The translations under genes and the position numbers were made by a program. From Paramecium sonneborni (taxonomy: Eukaryota > Ciliophora > Oligohymenophorea > Peniculida > Parameciidae), in NCBI GenBank assembly GCA_905182985.1, contig CAJJDN010000038.1, forward strand, positions 204,258-268,257: DNA of 64,000 nucleotides, read 5' to 3'. Under the pieces are notes generated by a model. The model did no database searches, was not told where the DNA came from, and saw only the letters and a list, made by a program, of their open reading frames with translations. Shown in pieces: positions 26,408 to 38,871 of the stretch (positions are counted from its first letter, which is position 1; every line of letters starts with the position of its first letter).

Positions 26408-28302
26408 GTATGATAATTAAATATTTAAATAAATTATTTCAAACTAAATCTAATACTAAAAAATACTTTCTTAGATAATTATATATAAAAGTAAAAAATA
26501 AATTTGTAAATATAAATTTTTATATGACCTATGATAATAATTAATGTTATTGAAAATTAGTTATTACTAATTTTAGCTACTTAAAGTTAGGTTCAAAATT
26601 ATTTCTTGATTGAATTTATATTTGATGATTACTGATTATTAATGCAAATATTTTATGTGCTTGAAATTAAAAAACATAATTTCAAGTTAAATAAGAATAT
26701 AGAGATTTATAAAATATAAATGTATAAGAATCAATAATATGAAGGAGCATAAATCTATGAAATAAAATCTCAGATTATATATTTAAACATAATAGTGAAA
26801 ATCTAAATAAGAATTTCAGAACTAATTAAAAGTTAATTTAAATAATCAATTATTACTCTTTTGAGATCAATGAAAGTTGAAGATAATTAGCTATTGACAA
26901 ATAAATCGACTGGAAAACTTTATTAACAAATAGATCTTCTGCCATTTTAGAAAAATTTTCTTTTCAAAGAGCTTTATAGATTTAATACCAAGACAGAAAA
27001 ATTATTAATTTTGATTGAAATCATAGCAAAATCTAATTATGAAAGCAATAACAAACATTAAAGAAGTTTTTTCTTTAAGAAATAAAAACATTATATTAAA
27101 TGTATCAATAAAATAATATCTTTTAGGATTACACATAAAAAATTTTAGAAAACTTTAGAGAAGTGCATATAAAATGATTTATTGGTGGTAGTGCTTTTAA
27201 ATTTCCTCAATATAATTCATTCAAGTTTCCTATTTTGAGGTTCTACTATTAAAATATTAACGTTTGAATGTACGCTATGTTTAATATCATGTTTGCTTCT
27301 ATGAGAAAAGCTAGAGATAGGCATTCTAGCAGAAGTAAATAATAGAGGTTAATAGCTTAAAAAATTTTTTAATCTTTGATTTTATAGATCAATTCTAAAT
27401 TTGACTCCAATTGTAATTAAGGAAGTCATTATAAAAGACTCATTAAATGTAAAAATTTAACATTCTAATACCCAATTAGAGAAATCAATTTTTTTCTAAT
27501 TTAAGTCTAACAATTCCATCTAATCGAAAGTTGTATTTGAAAGATCTAGAAAATCAACTATTATGCTGAGATTCTATAATCCTAATTATGGACAAACATT
27601 AATTAATGGTGAAGATATTAGAGATTATAATGTTCGAAATTTAAAGATATTATTAGCTATTGTTTTAAAAGGGCCGGTTCTTTATAATGGAATTATTAAA
27701 GAGAATATTAAATAGAAAATTAAAGGAGTCAGTATGGTATAATTTGAACAGACCGCCAAAAAGGATATTGTTAATGACTTTATTATTCTTAATCAATAAT
27801 TTGAAAACCATCCTGAAACAATTAGATTTTAGGAAAGTGTTTGGTAAACAGTTGGGCTAAAATGATTATATAAAGCTCCGAGTTTCTATTTCTACTAGAA
27901 TTCTTAGAAATGCGATAAATTTTTTTTTGATAAGGCCAGAAGTACTTTGAAAGCAAAAAATATCCAAGCAAGACTTCGACAGAAAATAATAAACCATAAC
28001 TATGATCTCAACCAAAAATTCTTGATTTTTTTTAATTTTTCATAACAGTTTTATTTATAAAACTAATAATCCTAAATAATCCACTTTAACTGAGAAACAT
28101 AATTAAAAAATAATTTAAGTTGTTCTGCATTAGAATTAAACTTTTATATCCTTTAGAAATTATATGCTTCTTTGTAATTAAAAAAAAGTTAATACGACAA
28201 TATTATATCCAAATTTCTTAGAATTATGATATTGCATTGAACTACATATGTCGATATATCTTCATTAAATCAGATTAATCTTTTTTAAACAATAAAAGTA
28301 AT
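26408..28302. other. Gene-poor stretch holding an ABC transporter remnant
   Basis: No intact gene. A 172-codon ciliate-code frame at 26720-27238 (+) is open and moderately coding-like, and its last third lines up with the ABC remnant described separately. The rest is AT-rich. Confidence 0.5.
27080..27865 (+). pseudogene. Decayed ABC transporter (ABCB/MDR type) half
   Basis: Pieces of an ABCB protein can be followed in order across several frames: an intracellular loop (ISFRITHKKFQKTLEKC), the last transmembrane region (GGSAFKFPQYNSF, MYAMFNIMFASM), KIFQ-like linker, a SLTIPSN strand, a damaged P-loop (ERSRKSTI instead of GxSGSGKST), LRFYNPNYGQTLINGEDIRD, NVRNLK, GPVLYNGIIKENI, and FQESVWQTVGLK before a TGA at 27863-27865. 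The signature and Walker B motifs are absent. Frame changes, lost glycines and truncation indicate a pseudogene. Confidence 0.8.
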
Positions 28303-28881
28303 ATGGGGTGTGCAGTAGGTTTTTCTCTTTAGGAAGATTTGAATTAGTCGATTTCAATCAAAGAGGCTTAATTATTATTATTAGACACTCCAATTTATAA
28401 CATATATTAGCCTAAGACAATTGAATCAACTTCTATATGTAATTCACTAAAGTGGTGCGATGATGATGATAATTTAGAAAATCTTTTTGAAGAATGTAGA
28501 AAATTGGAGCAGGATGAGATAAATGCAAATGTGAGAATTCTTAAGAAAGATGAAAATTAAGTTTAAGAGATATACTAAATTTCATAATAATCAAAAACAT
28601 ACTCTTAAACATCGATATGCTTGAAAATCAGACGAAATCTTTTTATAAAGCACAACAAATAACCAGATAGGAATCAAAAAATTCCAAATAGCATTTTGAA
28701 AAGATAACATTTCAAAGAGGGTCAAGGAGTTACAGGCAAGATTAAAAGTAAAATGTCATAGCAAAAAATTGTAAGATTTAGCAAATGTTATGTAAAAGTA
28801 ATACCAGAAATCTCAATCTAAAAGAGTACAATCGATTTTTTAACTAAGTCAAGAAATGATTTAAATAATTAATTAAAATGA
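28303..28881 (+). CDS. Hypothetical protein with MGCAVG acylation motif
   Basis: Intronless frame of 192 aa. The N-terminus MGCAVGFS is a candidate for myristoylation (Gly2) and palmitoylation (Cys3). The body is polar, with an acidic patch (WCDDDDNLENLFEECRKLEQ) and a basic C-terminal half. No recognised domain or membrane segment. It lies 199 bp upstream of the SAXO-type gene on the same strand. Confidence 0.75.
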
Positions 28882-29079
28882 TGAATTTTTGTATATTAAA
28901 AATTAAAATCTGATAAGACCCAAGCAGAATAAATGTTGAAAAAGGTATATTAATAAATATACTTACACTTTTCATTAATGTGTTAAACTAATTTAAGATA
29001 TAAAAAAGTTGATAATATAAATTTTATTATGACTTATAAATCGACATAATAAATACATTTATTATACATATTAATTTTT

Positions 29080-30342
29080 ATGTACACTGATCCTGTGGCA
29101 GAATTACTACGGCCAAAACAATCAAATTTAATAAAATCAAGCGATTCAGTAGGATCATATCGTCCAAAAAGTATATAATCAAATCGCAGTAACAAAAATA
29201 TAATTTCTTAATAATAATAACGCCCTCCTTCTTAATAGTCTTAAGTTGGAAGCAATGGTGCAAAACGAATAGTTCATATTGGTAGGAATGGAAAAAAAAT
29301 TGAATAATTATCAAGTATTGCACCAGCTAAGACAACTAATGATCTTTGTTATGAATTTGATCCATTTGTTTTAGATTAGATAAGTCCAGAAGATCCAGTT
29401 TGGAGATAGATATTACCAGATAATATGCCATTAGATGAATAAACTTTAGAAAAATTATTGGAAGATAACCCTGATTATTTTTATCATCATCTTGGATTTT
29501 GTGCATGTTATCGATGCAAATGTGGTAGATGCAGATGTGATGTCTCGAATTAAGTTAAATTAAAAATAAATGGATCTTTTCTAACTATTTATGATAAGGA
29601 TTTCATTCCTCATAAATCAAGTTATAATAATCTAACACCATTGAATTCTAAAACCTATGCTACCAAATTTCTCGATTAAAAGACAATTGATTTTACTACA
29701 TCTCATCAGCAAGATTATAAAGAAATGCCTATTCAATAAACTGAGAGTTTCAAGCCACCATATCGACCTTAATTAGGATCAATGTCAAATCTGACTAGCT
29801 ATAAAGTATATTCTAAACTCTTATTTAGTCAAATTATAGTAATTGGGGCAATAATTATTAAAGATTTAGTAGATATCCTCATATAAGCACAAGTACAGAT
29901 ATAAAATTCATTGGTAAAACATAATATTAAGATTCATTTGTTCCACCTAATAGTTGGAAAGTTGAAAGCTAAAATTACTTTAAAAGTGAACTGTAATTAT
30001 TTTGTTATATGATTAAAGTTCTCCAATGCCAACAGGTCCCTTTGTTGGAATGACTACAAGTTAATAAAACTTTTAGCCTTTCAAAGTATCAAGAAGTCCT
30101 CAAAAACCTACACATCATGTATATTTATTTATTAAATATAATATTCTTAGAAATATGAAACAACTCCATCTTTCGATGGATAATTCACATCTACTGGAAT
30201 GAAAGATTTTACTTAATAATAGGACGATTATTGCCCAGCTAAATAATTTTAGAAAATATTTAGAAAAAAATTGGCATAAAAAGTAGAGAAGAAAAAAGAA
30301 AATTTTATAGAACGTAGAATTAACAATGCAATGAAAAATTGA
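29080..30342 (+). CDS. SAXO (FAM154)-type axonemal microtubule protein
   Basis: 393 aa with introns 29806-29828 (23 nt), 29993-30018 (26 nt, ends AAAG) and 30119-30150 (32 nt). A Cys cluster CACYRCKCGRCRC resembles the SAXO N-terminal C-x-C-x2-C-x-CG motif, and repeats of the type FVGMTTSQQNFQPFKV and FTSTGMKDFTQQ match the SAXO Mn repeats that bind and stabilise microtubules. SAXO proteins localise to cilia and basal bodies. An upstream in-frame ATG at 29029 would add 17 mostly hydrophobic residues; I prefer 29080. Assignment is from recognised pattern, not a search. Confidence 0.8.
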
Positions 30343-30422
30343 TTTTTTATATCTAAGTTCATTTCATAAAATTATCATAATTTGTTAGTATTAATTTACA
30401 TACAAACATTATCATAATAATA

Positions 30423-33400
30423 TCAAACCGAAAAATGTAAATCTTAACTAATGAAACTTATAACATATGCATTTTCCATCAATCTGTCCAATGGAAATAA
30501 GGTTAGCAATTATTTACTTTGTCTGTATTAATTTTTAACCTTTTGAATTGTCTTAATAGTCATTAATAAAGAACAACTCATTATTATACCTGCAAATCCG
30601 AGCATTATTGAATTTATTAAAATAGTAGAATAAACCATCCTTTTAATTTGATTTGTTAGCAATACAACTATAATATGAAATCCATATTAGATATATAATC
30701 TCTTTATTTGTTATTAAGAATTTTGAAGAAACTCTTAAAAAGAGTATGTAGATTAATCATTTATTTAAAGCAATTACAAAAACTCAAATTAATTTTAGTA
30801 CAGTTCTTAAACAACAAAAGTTAAACCTTTTTCAAGATTATTAATGGTATTACATTATTAAAAACTAAATAGATTGGAATAATCTAAATAGTTAAATTAA
30901 CTATAGATGTAAAATATAATATCATACAATGAATTGAAAAGTTAGTCACATATATTATTAGAGAGGATCTCATAGATATCATTATTATAGCTCTACTAAT
31001 ATTGAGATAAACTAGTTGTAAGTTATTTTAAGTATTCAACACTTTTATTTTATATTTCGATTTCTTCACTCTTAATAGTTTAGTTTAATAAAATTGCTTA
31101 TTATGCATAAGATAATGCAAGCTAATTATTTATAATCTCAAATTATATTTTTTCATTTTATCTAGCAGAAACATTCTAGATAGCCTCTTCAAATAGGATA
31201 TAACTTCCTATATAATAAAAAGAACACATAAATGCATAAATAAAAATAAACAAATAAAAGAAAACTTAAGCAGAATTTGTTTCTATATAATTATATCAAT
31301 TTTTACGTACATTTTACTGAAATTTGTCTTCCTACTCTATTATGCTTATCTAACATATTGGATGTTACTGTCTTTTGATATTAACGCATCATAGTTGTTT
31401 CAAATTACTCCTCGTCAGTTTCATGATTTTTAAATTTAGTATTATTTAATTGATTGTATAAAGAACTAAATTATAGAAATTACTCTTATATAACTTCCTT
31501 TGAAAAAGTACAAAATAATTTATATATTTTTATTTTCATCTAAATTATTTTAAAGCATAGGTAAATGTATCTTATTAAAAATAGTAATAATACAATTTCC
31601 TCTATAAGAACACTAAAAATAAAATTTTAAGATTTACAATATTCCTAAATCCATTTATTAATTTTTGGAAGCTGCATTTTAAATTTGGTTTATTTATGTA
31701 TTAAATTGATCTGTGTTGTTAAAAAAATCTTAAGAAAGAATTAGTTCATTCATCCTTTAAACTTTTGATAATTATGTCAAAATGATTATTATTCTGCTTT
31801 TCATTGTAAGGTTACTAATTAAGTTAATATGTGGAAATCTTGTTATTGTTTGATCAATATCTTTTATATTATCAACAAAAAATTTTAAAGCTACATCACT
31901 TAAGTTTTTAAATTGAAAATTACTATCATTTATAAATGATTATGCTATAACAAATTCATTATAAAAATAAGAAAATTCAAATGGCAAATTATCATAATTT
32001 TAGTCTTAATTGATTTTCTCAAACTCAAAATATAATATCAAATAATTCACAAAATATCCTACTATGACTAATATGAATAGAGAGAATAAAAATAATTTTG
32101 TTTAAACATTTAAACCTCTATTATCAGATAAACAATCCCTCATCTATCTTTTTAATGCTGTAGTATTATTTTAAGAAGATCTACTTCCAACAGAGCCAGC
32201 ATTATATTACATATTTTATTCTTATATTTTTTGTTTGTAATCAGATTCAAAATCACTTAAATCATTGCTTTTATCTGATTAATTTAAATTATTTCTTAGT
32301 TCAATGACTCTTTCTTCAAAAAAATGCTCGCTATTTTAAAGTAGCCTTTTAGTAGAATTTTGATGATGAGCTGTATTTATCATATTAATATTTGCCAATT
32401 AATTTTTTAAGTCTTGAACCATTTTTAATTCTTCAACTAAATTTTCATATTCTAAATCACATTCATTTATTTCTCCATTAAATTACAGAGAATTAGCGAA
32501 AGCTAATAGATCAGCACTTTATGTTATTGCCTCATTTTAAGTTGATGAATTTAACAATTAAGATGATCTATGTCTTAATTAAATTAATTATCGACTTGTA
32601 ATTTTTTAATTCTAGATTTATTTATATTCAGGCATTTCTAAAATTACTAATCTAATAATAAAATATAATTTAACCTTAAATTGATTGTGACTAGACTTAT
32701 AAGATGCAATGATATTTAAAATATTACATTATCTAAGGGTTAGTTTTCAAGAGATTTTATGATACTTTATTATAATAAAGCTTTGATAAAAACAGTATTT
32801 CTTGAACTTTACATACTTCTGTAAATTTATTTTGATAGATTTGGAATGATTAAATGACATTCTAATCTTTTGTCCAACTTTTCAAAGTTTTCATTAAATA
32901 ACCCATTCCAAATTTTAGCTAATTCAGGTATAAAAATCAAACAATCTAATCCTTTAACATAATCAAGTTCAATTCCTAAAAATTTTTCAAATATTTCATC
33001 ATATAAATTTTTAGTTAATTCTTCAATTTATCCATGTTCATTTAACATCATATATCCATATGTTAAATTAACAGGTGTAATTAAAGCAGTAGCTCCAAAC
33101 TCATTAGTACTAGCTTCAAGTCTTAATCTTGTATTAATTGGAACAACAAATTGTGATTTAGTTTTACCTAGGATAACTCTAACCGCACTTCGAACAACAT
33201 TTATCCTACCTCTTTCAACAAAATTATCTAAATATAAATCATGATCATTTGCTATTATTTAAGGCATAAATCTATTTATATTTTAATCTTAAATCTCTTC
33301 ATCCTAATATCCTATAGCTTTTTAAAATGTCCTCGTGTATCTAATAACATTTCCTCTAGGTTAAAGTAATGTAATTTATATAACACAACTCCCTGGATCA

Positions 33401-34712
33401 TATATTATTCTTTCATTTGATTATAAGAATTGCATCATCATTTAACCATCTCTTCTATATTATTTAGGTCTTATTTTATTGAAATTTATGTATTTATAAA
33501 AGATATTGTAAATAGTATCGCATTCATTACTTTAAGGATTCGTTTTGTATAATAATTGTAATTATTTTTCAAGATCTTTTATATTTTCAAGCAGTTTAAA
33601 TCCAATATCAACAATATAATCTATATCTATTACTTATGTTAAAATACAACCATAAAAGTCCTTAAATTTATTTAATCTATACCTTTTCTTATCTAACAAT
33701 AGTTTAAAGATTGCTTTTTAATACATTCAAAGACTCTTCAAATTAATAAACTTTCTTAAATACGAATTTCTAATTTACTAAATCATTTTTTTTAACTAAA
33801 TCAGAAAATTTATCAAGTGCATCATGCTTTAACTTTCTAATTATCGCTTATTATTTTAAAGTTTATTCCTTATTATATAAACATTATATATTACTTTTTG
33901 CATCATTGACAATCTAATAACTTCATATATTGCTTAAGTTGGAACCTTCTTAATTTAAACCAAGAAATAAATATAGATTAACATCAAATTAATATGTTAA
34001 TTTTCAATAATTTCATCTTCTAATGTTTAACCTATTAGTTCCTTTGCAAATTGTTTCATTTACTCTAAACTTTAAAATGTATCATTATCTTTAAAAAAAT
34101 CAGTACAAAAGCATTTGTATTTTAATTTTATATTCTTTTATACTTTTCTATCTCTTTATAATTTACATTCTCTCAGATGACTTGATATAAATGTATAGAT
34201 TTCTAAGGATTGTTTTGGATCCAATAATCTTTATTATTTCTTTAAATCAACCTACTCTTAAAAAATAATATATAATCTTCTTATTTATCTCTCCAAATTG
34301 GTTTTTTAAAAATTTGCGTTTCTCAGATCTTACTTTAATATTAATTCATTTGCAATAAAAAACATTAAGGGGTAAAAGATTAGTAGTAATAATACAACAC
34401 TAATTTTGAATTATGGTTAACCATATTGACACAAAAGCAAGATCAGTTAATAAGTCATACAAAATGTTGAAATTTAAAAATTTAATCTAGATATTCTATA
34501 ATCTATATAAATCTATTAATTGTAAGCATATATTATCTTCAATAATTAATTTAAGACTCCTAATATTTAGATCACCAATGTATTAAGTTGAATTCCAGAT
34601 AATAATATTATTCTAATATTCTATCTATCTAAAATATGTACAATAATTAAAATCCGAATAAGACATGGGTTTTCTAAGTTTAAAATTTGCCTAAAAAGTC
34701 ATACGACTTCAT
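30423..34712 (-). CDS. Large multipass membrane protein with PAS domains
   Basis: One long gene of roughly 1,350-1,400 aa; some introns unresolved. Introns 33867-33892 (26 nt, AAG), 33661-33682 (22 nt, AAG) and 32696-32727 (32 nt, AAG) join otherwise separate frames. It starts MKSYDFLGKF, then N-terminal hydrophobic segments (LLLLIFYPLMFFIA). A middle region follows with a PAS-like block (IQITLLQPRGNVIRYTRTFQ, VERGRINVVRSAVRVILGKT) and a second (YGYMMLNEHGQIEELTKNLY, CLIFIPELAKIW). A charged cytosolic stretch leads to several C-terminal transmembrane segments (LFLFSLFILVIVGYFVNYL and others) and ends QDLHFSV. The architecture resembles ciliate PAS S-box/tmcB-like proteins, possibly sensory. 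Confidence 0.75.
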
Positions 34713-35053
34713 TCTATACTCAAATTAATGTAAATGAATGTATAATCCAATTAATGTTTATTATGTTATCAATAATATACTGAATATTACACCAACATAT
34801 TCTAATGAATTTAAACTTTCTGAATAATTACAAATTAATACAGGATTCAATAATATTGGTTAATAATGTTATCCCACAAAACAAAAATGGTATTTGTAAC
34901 AATGAGATGTTTATTTAAAAATGAAAAGAAATCATCCAATTCAACAAATGCCTATCAGAATTATTAGATTCAGCTGACTAATAAATCAAATATTAAAATA
35001 CCTATTCTATTGTTAAAATTTTGAGTTATTGTTTCTTTTGTATGAATATATTG

Positions 35054-35548
35054 ATGTTTAAAAGAGAATACAATATTATTGTAAGAAATAGGCCTTGTAA
35101 AACAAAACCAAAAACTGAAAATATTGATCTAATAGAAATGGAATTTCCAAAAATTGTGTAGAATCTAATTAATAAATGTAAATATGTAACCTAGAGAAAT
35201 CAATAACACTTCTAATGTGAATCAAAAATTAGTCATATTCAAATTGAATGATATCATTTGTGTAAATAGAAACCATTTAAATGTTTTCAATTAGCAGCAA
35301 GATAATAGCAATTAAATAACTTTTTCTCCATGTTTCTTTAACATTCAAGAAATCTTGAGTGTAAAATGTCTTTGTCTAAAGAATAATTTTATTCATAATT
35401 ATAAGAGGGTAATTAATTAATAATTATTGAATCCATAAGATTATTAAAATCCAATAATATAATCAGAATTGATTTTCTATAAATAAGGAGATTTCTTATT
35501 AATAGATACATTTTAGATAACTTCATCTTACATTATTAATGTTATTGA
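35054..35548 (+). pseudogene. Possible gene remnant with an in-frame TGA
   Basis: A frame beginning MFKREYNIIVRNRPCKTK runs 65 codons to a TGA at 35249-35251, then stays open another 98 codons in the same frame (including IIESIRLLKSNNIIRIDFLQ). Composition is coding-like on both sides and no canonical intron removes the stop. It is either a decaying gene or a gene with an unrecognised intron or sequencing error. No domain recognised. Sequence around it (34713-35053) shows no other gene. Confidence 0.4.
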
Positions 35549-35753
35549 ATTTGAAAAAAAACAGGGTAAATAATAAAATAAATTAACTTTTAGAATTTCT
35601 AAATTAAAATAAATTAATTTCACATTTTAATTAACTAAAATTAATTTAATAATGATTTATAGATGCAAGAATCTTTTATCTCTCGAAATTTTCGGTATTG
35701 TGTGAATAAAGATCATCTTAATATTGCAATAGAAATATAATTGACATAATTTT

Positions 35754-37721
35754 TCAAAATGAAAATATTTGCTTAATTTTTTGATCAATCATCTCCTCCT
35801 TTTGTTCGCTAGTCAAGTAATTGAATTTTTCAAAATATTCATCAACTTTTTAGTTTAATAACTGAAATATGAGAAAAATTTATTACTTCTTGTTTAGTCT
35901 CTCTATCAAATAAAATAGTATCCAAAACTTAAATGGATAGATTATTTATGCAATTGTCTTGATTTTCACTTTAACCTTTTTCATCTTATAATTGCATATA
36001 ATAATTGATCAAGATATCACGATAATTTTCATCAAATTAAAGGGATGGTGCAAGTTATGATTCTGAAATATATTGTTCATTCGCTTTATTTTACATCTAA
36101 AATAAGAGAGTTCTTAAAAATAAAAATATAAAATACTGTAATTATTATTGAATACCATTAAAATAGGTCATCTAAATTTAATAATCTTCATCACATAATT
36201 TAATGAATGCAATAAATTAAGGGAAAGTATAAAGTTCAATGAAATATGCACATTAATAAATATTTCTTTACGTTTTTAGAATATCTAGAAATTGACCCAT
36301 TTCAATAATCAATTTCTTTGAAATAATAAAAGCAGGTAGAAACACCTAAAATTAATTAAAAATTATTACATTAGTATTTTGAGTGTGATTTCTTTAATGA
36401 ATTTCATGTAAAATAGTACCTAAGAAAACTAAAGTATTTCTTTCATTTAAATATTTTTCAAATACATTGTTTAAATCATTTGTTTTTTATTACTAAAGAT
36501 GTTTTTATGTAAGAGCTTCTTATAATAATAATTCTTCATCCTTAGAATTATCCACAACTTATTTATGTTCGAATTTAGGATCATCAGATTATAAATTCAT
36601 TATCATATTCTAATTAGTGATATTGTCAAATTTTTATTAATTTTACTCATAGACTTTCTTATTCATGTTCAAATCTACTTATGTAGCAACTACTTTGTCA
36701 ACTGTTAATTAGGATAAGGCTAAGTAAATAAATTGATTATAATTGAATACCACGTTAAACGACTTGATTAGAAAATAAAGGTGATTAATATAGTTCATTC
36801 CATTACAATCTTTATTTTGGATTTGGATTAAGCATTTTAATGAGCAACTCTTAAGATTATTTAGATATTTGAATGTTATTTCTATTTAAATTAGGTGAAT
36901 CTTTAAAATAATAGAATTTAGATTTACTTTTTTTAACATCCTTAAGAAAATCATCGTTACTTATAGTTCTAAAAGGTAGTACTCCAAAAAGTAATTGATA
37001 ATAAATAGCTCCAATTGAAAACATATCTGCAAGAATTCCATATGGTTTAAATTCTATGATTTCTGGAGCCATTGTTCCTAATGTACCCAATGCTTCTTTA
37101 ACTACTCCATCTAAACTTTCTAATCTTTTAGCAAATCCTAAATCTCCTATCTTTAAAACAGAATTAGAAATTAATATATTTGCCAATTTTAAATCTCTGT
37201 GAATAACTTTCATTTCATGCAATCTATTATTTTTTATCGTTTTACCCTCTCATTCCATTCAATATCTATTTCATATACTAAATTGCAACTTCTTCTTTTA
37301 TACAACCCTTTTTCCTCAATAATTATTCAAGATCTCCTTCTAAATTAATATAATTATTTTCTTTACAATTACAATATTCCATAACTAAATAGCAATTATT
37401 ATCACTTTCTAGGTACTTATTCATTTTAACAACATTTATATTATTACATGAAGCTAACACTTAAACTTCTGTCTTTAACAATTATCCTACTAACCCATTA
37501 CTTTCTTTTCTAATCAAAATATAATCAAATCAATTACAATTTAACTTTTGAAACACATTTAATAGCCACTGTTTCTTTTGTAATTATGTTTTATGCAGAA
37601 AATACCTTTATTCATTTAATATATGCTTTACTTAACCAAATGCTCCTGAGCCTAATAATTCTACAAAAATATAATCATCTATCCTCTTTCCAACAAAGTT
37701 TCGAGTCTATTAAATATTCAT
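35754..37721 (-). CDS. Serine/threonine protein kinase, Paramecium-type
   Basis: 594 aa after seven introns: 37606-37631 (26 nt, AAG), 37510-37537 (28), 37340-37366 (27), 37224-37245 (22), 36720-36750 (31), 36346-36369 (24) and 35862-35886 (25, CAG). The first splits the glycine loop LLGSGAFGQ|VFSA, so its AAG acceptor is well supported. Kinase motifs: TVAIK (ATP Lys), MEYCNQGDLEQLL, VIHRDLKLANIL, IGDLGFAKR (DLG instead of DFG), GTLGTMAPEI, DMFSIGAIYYQLLFG. DLGFAKR is seen in ULK/ATG1-like kinases, a hint only. The C-terminal 280 residues are helical and Gln/Glu-rich, unassigned. Confidence 0.9.
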
Positions 37722-38871
37722 AAATTAATTATTTAGTTTTTATAGTAAGATTAGAAATTAACTCAGATAATCTATATAATTTATCCAATTAAATCAATTC
37801 ATATTATCATATATCACTTCTATAATTATACACATCATCTTTCTCTAAGACTTCTATAACTTTTTGTTAGCATATAATCTAGATTAGTATTGATAGTAAT
37901 ATAAAAAAAAAGATTAATCATTTTTTTAATAGAGAATTTAATTAATCAATAATGTTTTTTTTATCTTTATATTTCCCTTCTAAAGATTAGTCGGAAATAA
38001 GTAATCTGATGAAATTGATTATTAGATCAAATTTTTTAATTAATCTACTTCTGATTCTTCATAAAATTCTATACATTGTTAACTAAATATTATATTCTTA
38101 TTGCAAAATATCCTCTCTCTCTAAGTGGATTTTTGTTTTATTTAGAATTTATGTTTAAGGAAAACCTTTTCCACACCAAATCATAGGAATTGTAAATAGA
38201 AAGCACCAAGTCTAGTCAGTATTACTCTGCAATCCCATACTATCTTTAATATAGATTCGATAGTAATCAATACGATTTTTTTATTTCTTATTACTGTTTT
38301 TTAATTAAATTATCTTTTTAAGTCTTTAGAAGAGTAATTTACTATTTTATTTTTTTGAGAATTACAAATAACAATTTATTACTATTTTTAATTTAAAAAA
38401 GAAGATATGTCTTAAATAATATTGTATTAATAAACGTTAATTTATGAATTGATTTCTTTTTCTAACTTATTTTGTTACTTAATTATTTTATATAAATATT
38501 AATTACAATTGATTTGGTATTTATTAAGAATGTAAATATTTTATATTTTCTGGTTCTTTAAAAATTTATTAATAGAACAAGGTAAGGTAAGAATCATAAG
38601 TGGCTTTTGTAGATTAATGTGTTTTATGTTTAAATATTTTTATAAGTGTTTTTTTTTGAACCTTGAGTAGAGAAATAAAAATTTGAGAATGAATGACTTA
38701 GAAATTCTTAAATTTCGTAAATGGGCTGAACTATTAAGATTAATTGAGATTAGTTCTTGAGTGTCTTACTAATTTTAATTAATATTTAAATTAATTATGT
38801 TAAGATCTAAAATCTGTTTTGTATTATTTCTGTATATTTGATTAGATGAGTATTTTTCTAAGTTAAATTGA
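37722..38871. other. Intergenic, about 1.1 kb
   Basis: Divergent spacer between a kinase (-) and the next gene (+). AT-rich and interrupted by TGA in all frames; I see no gene, RNA or repeat. Confidence 0.5.

Noticed and set aside
32400..32635. ATG at 32635 (MPEYKQ) as the start of a separate membrane protein
   Set aside because: Removing a 32-nt intron at 32696-32727 joins it smoothly to the upstream PAS-containing frame, so it is internal.
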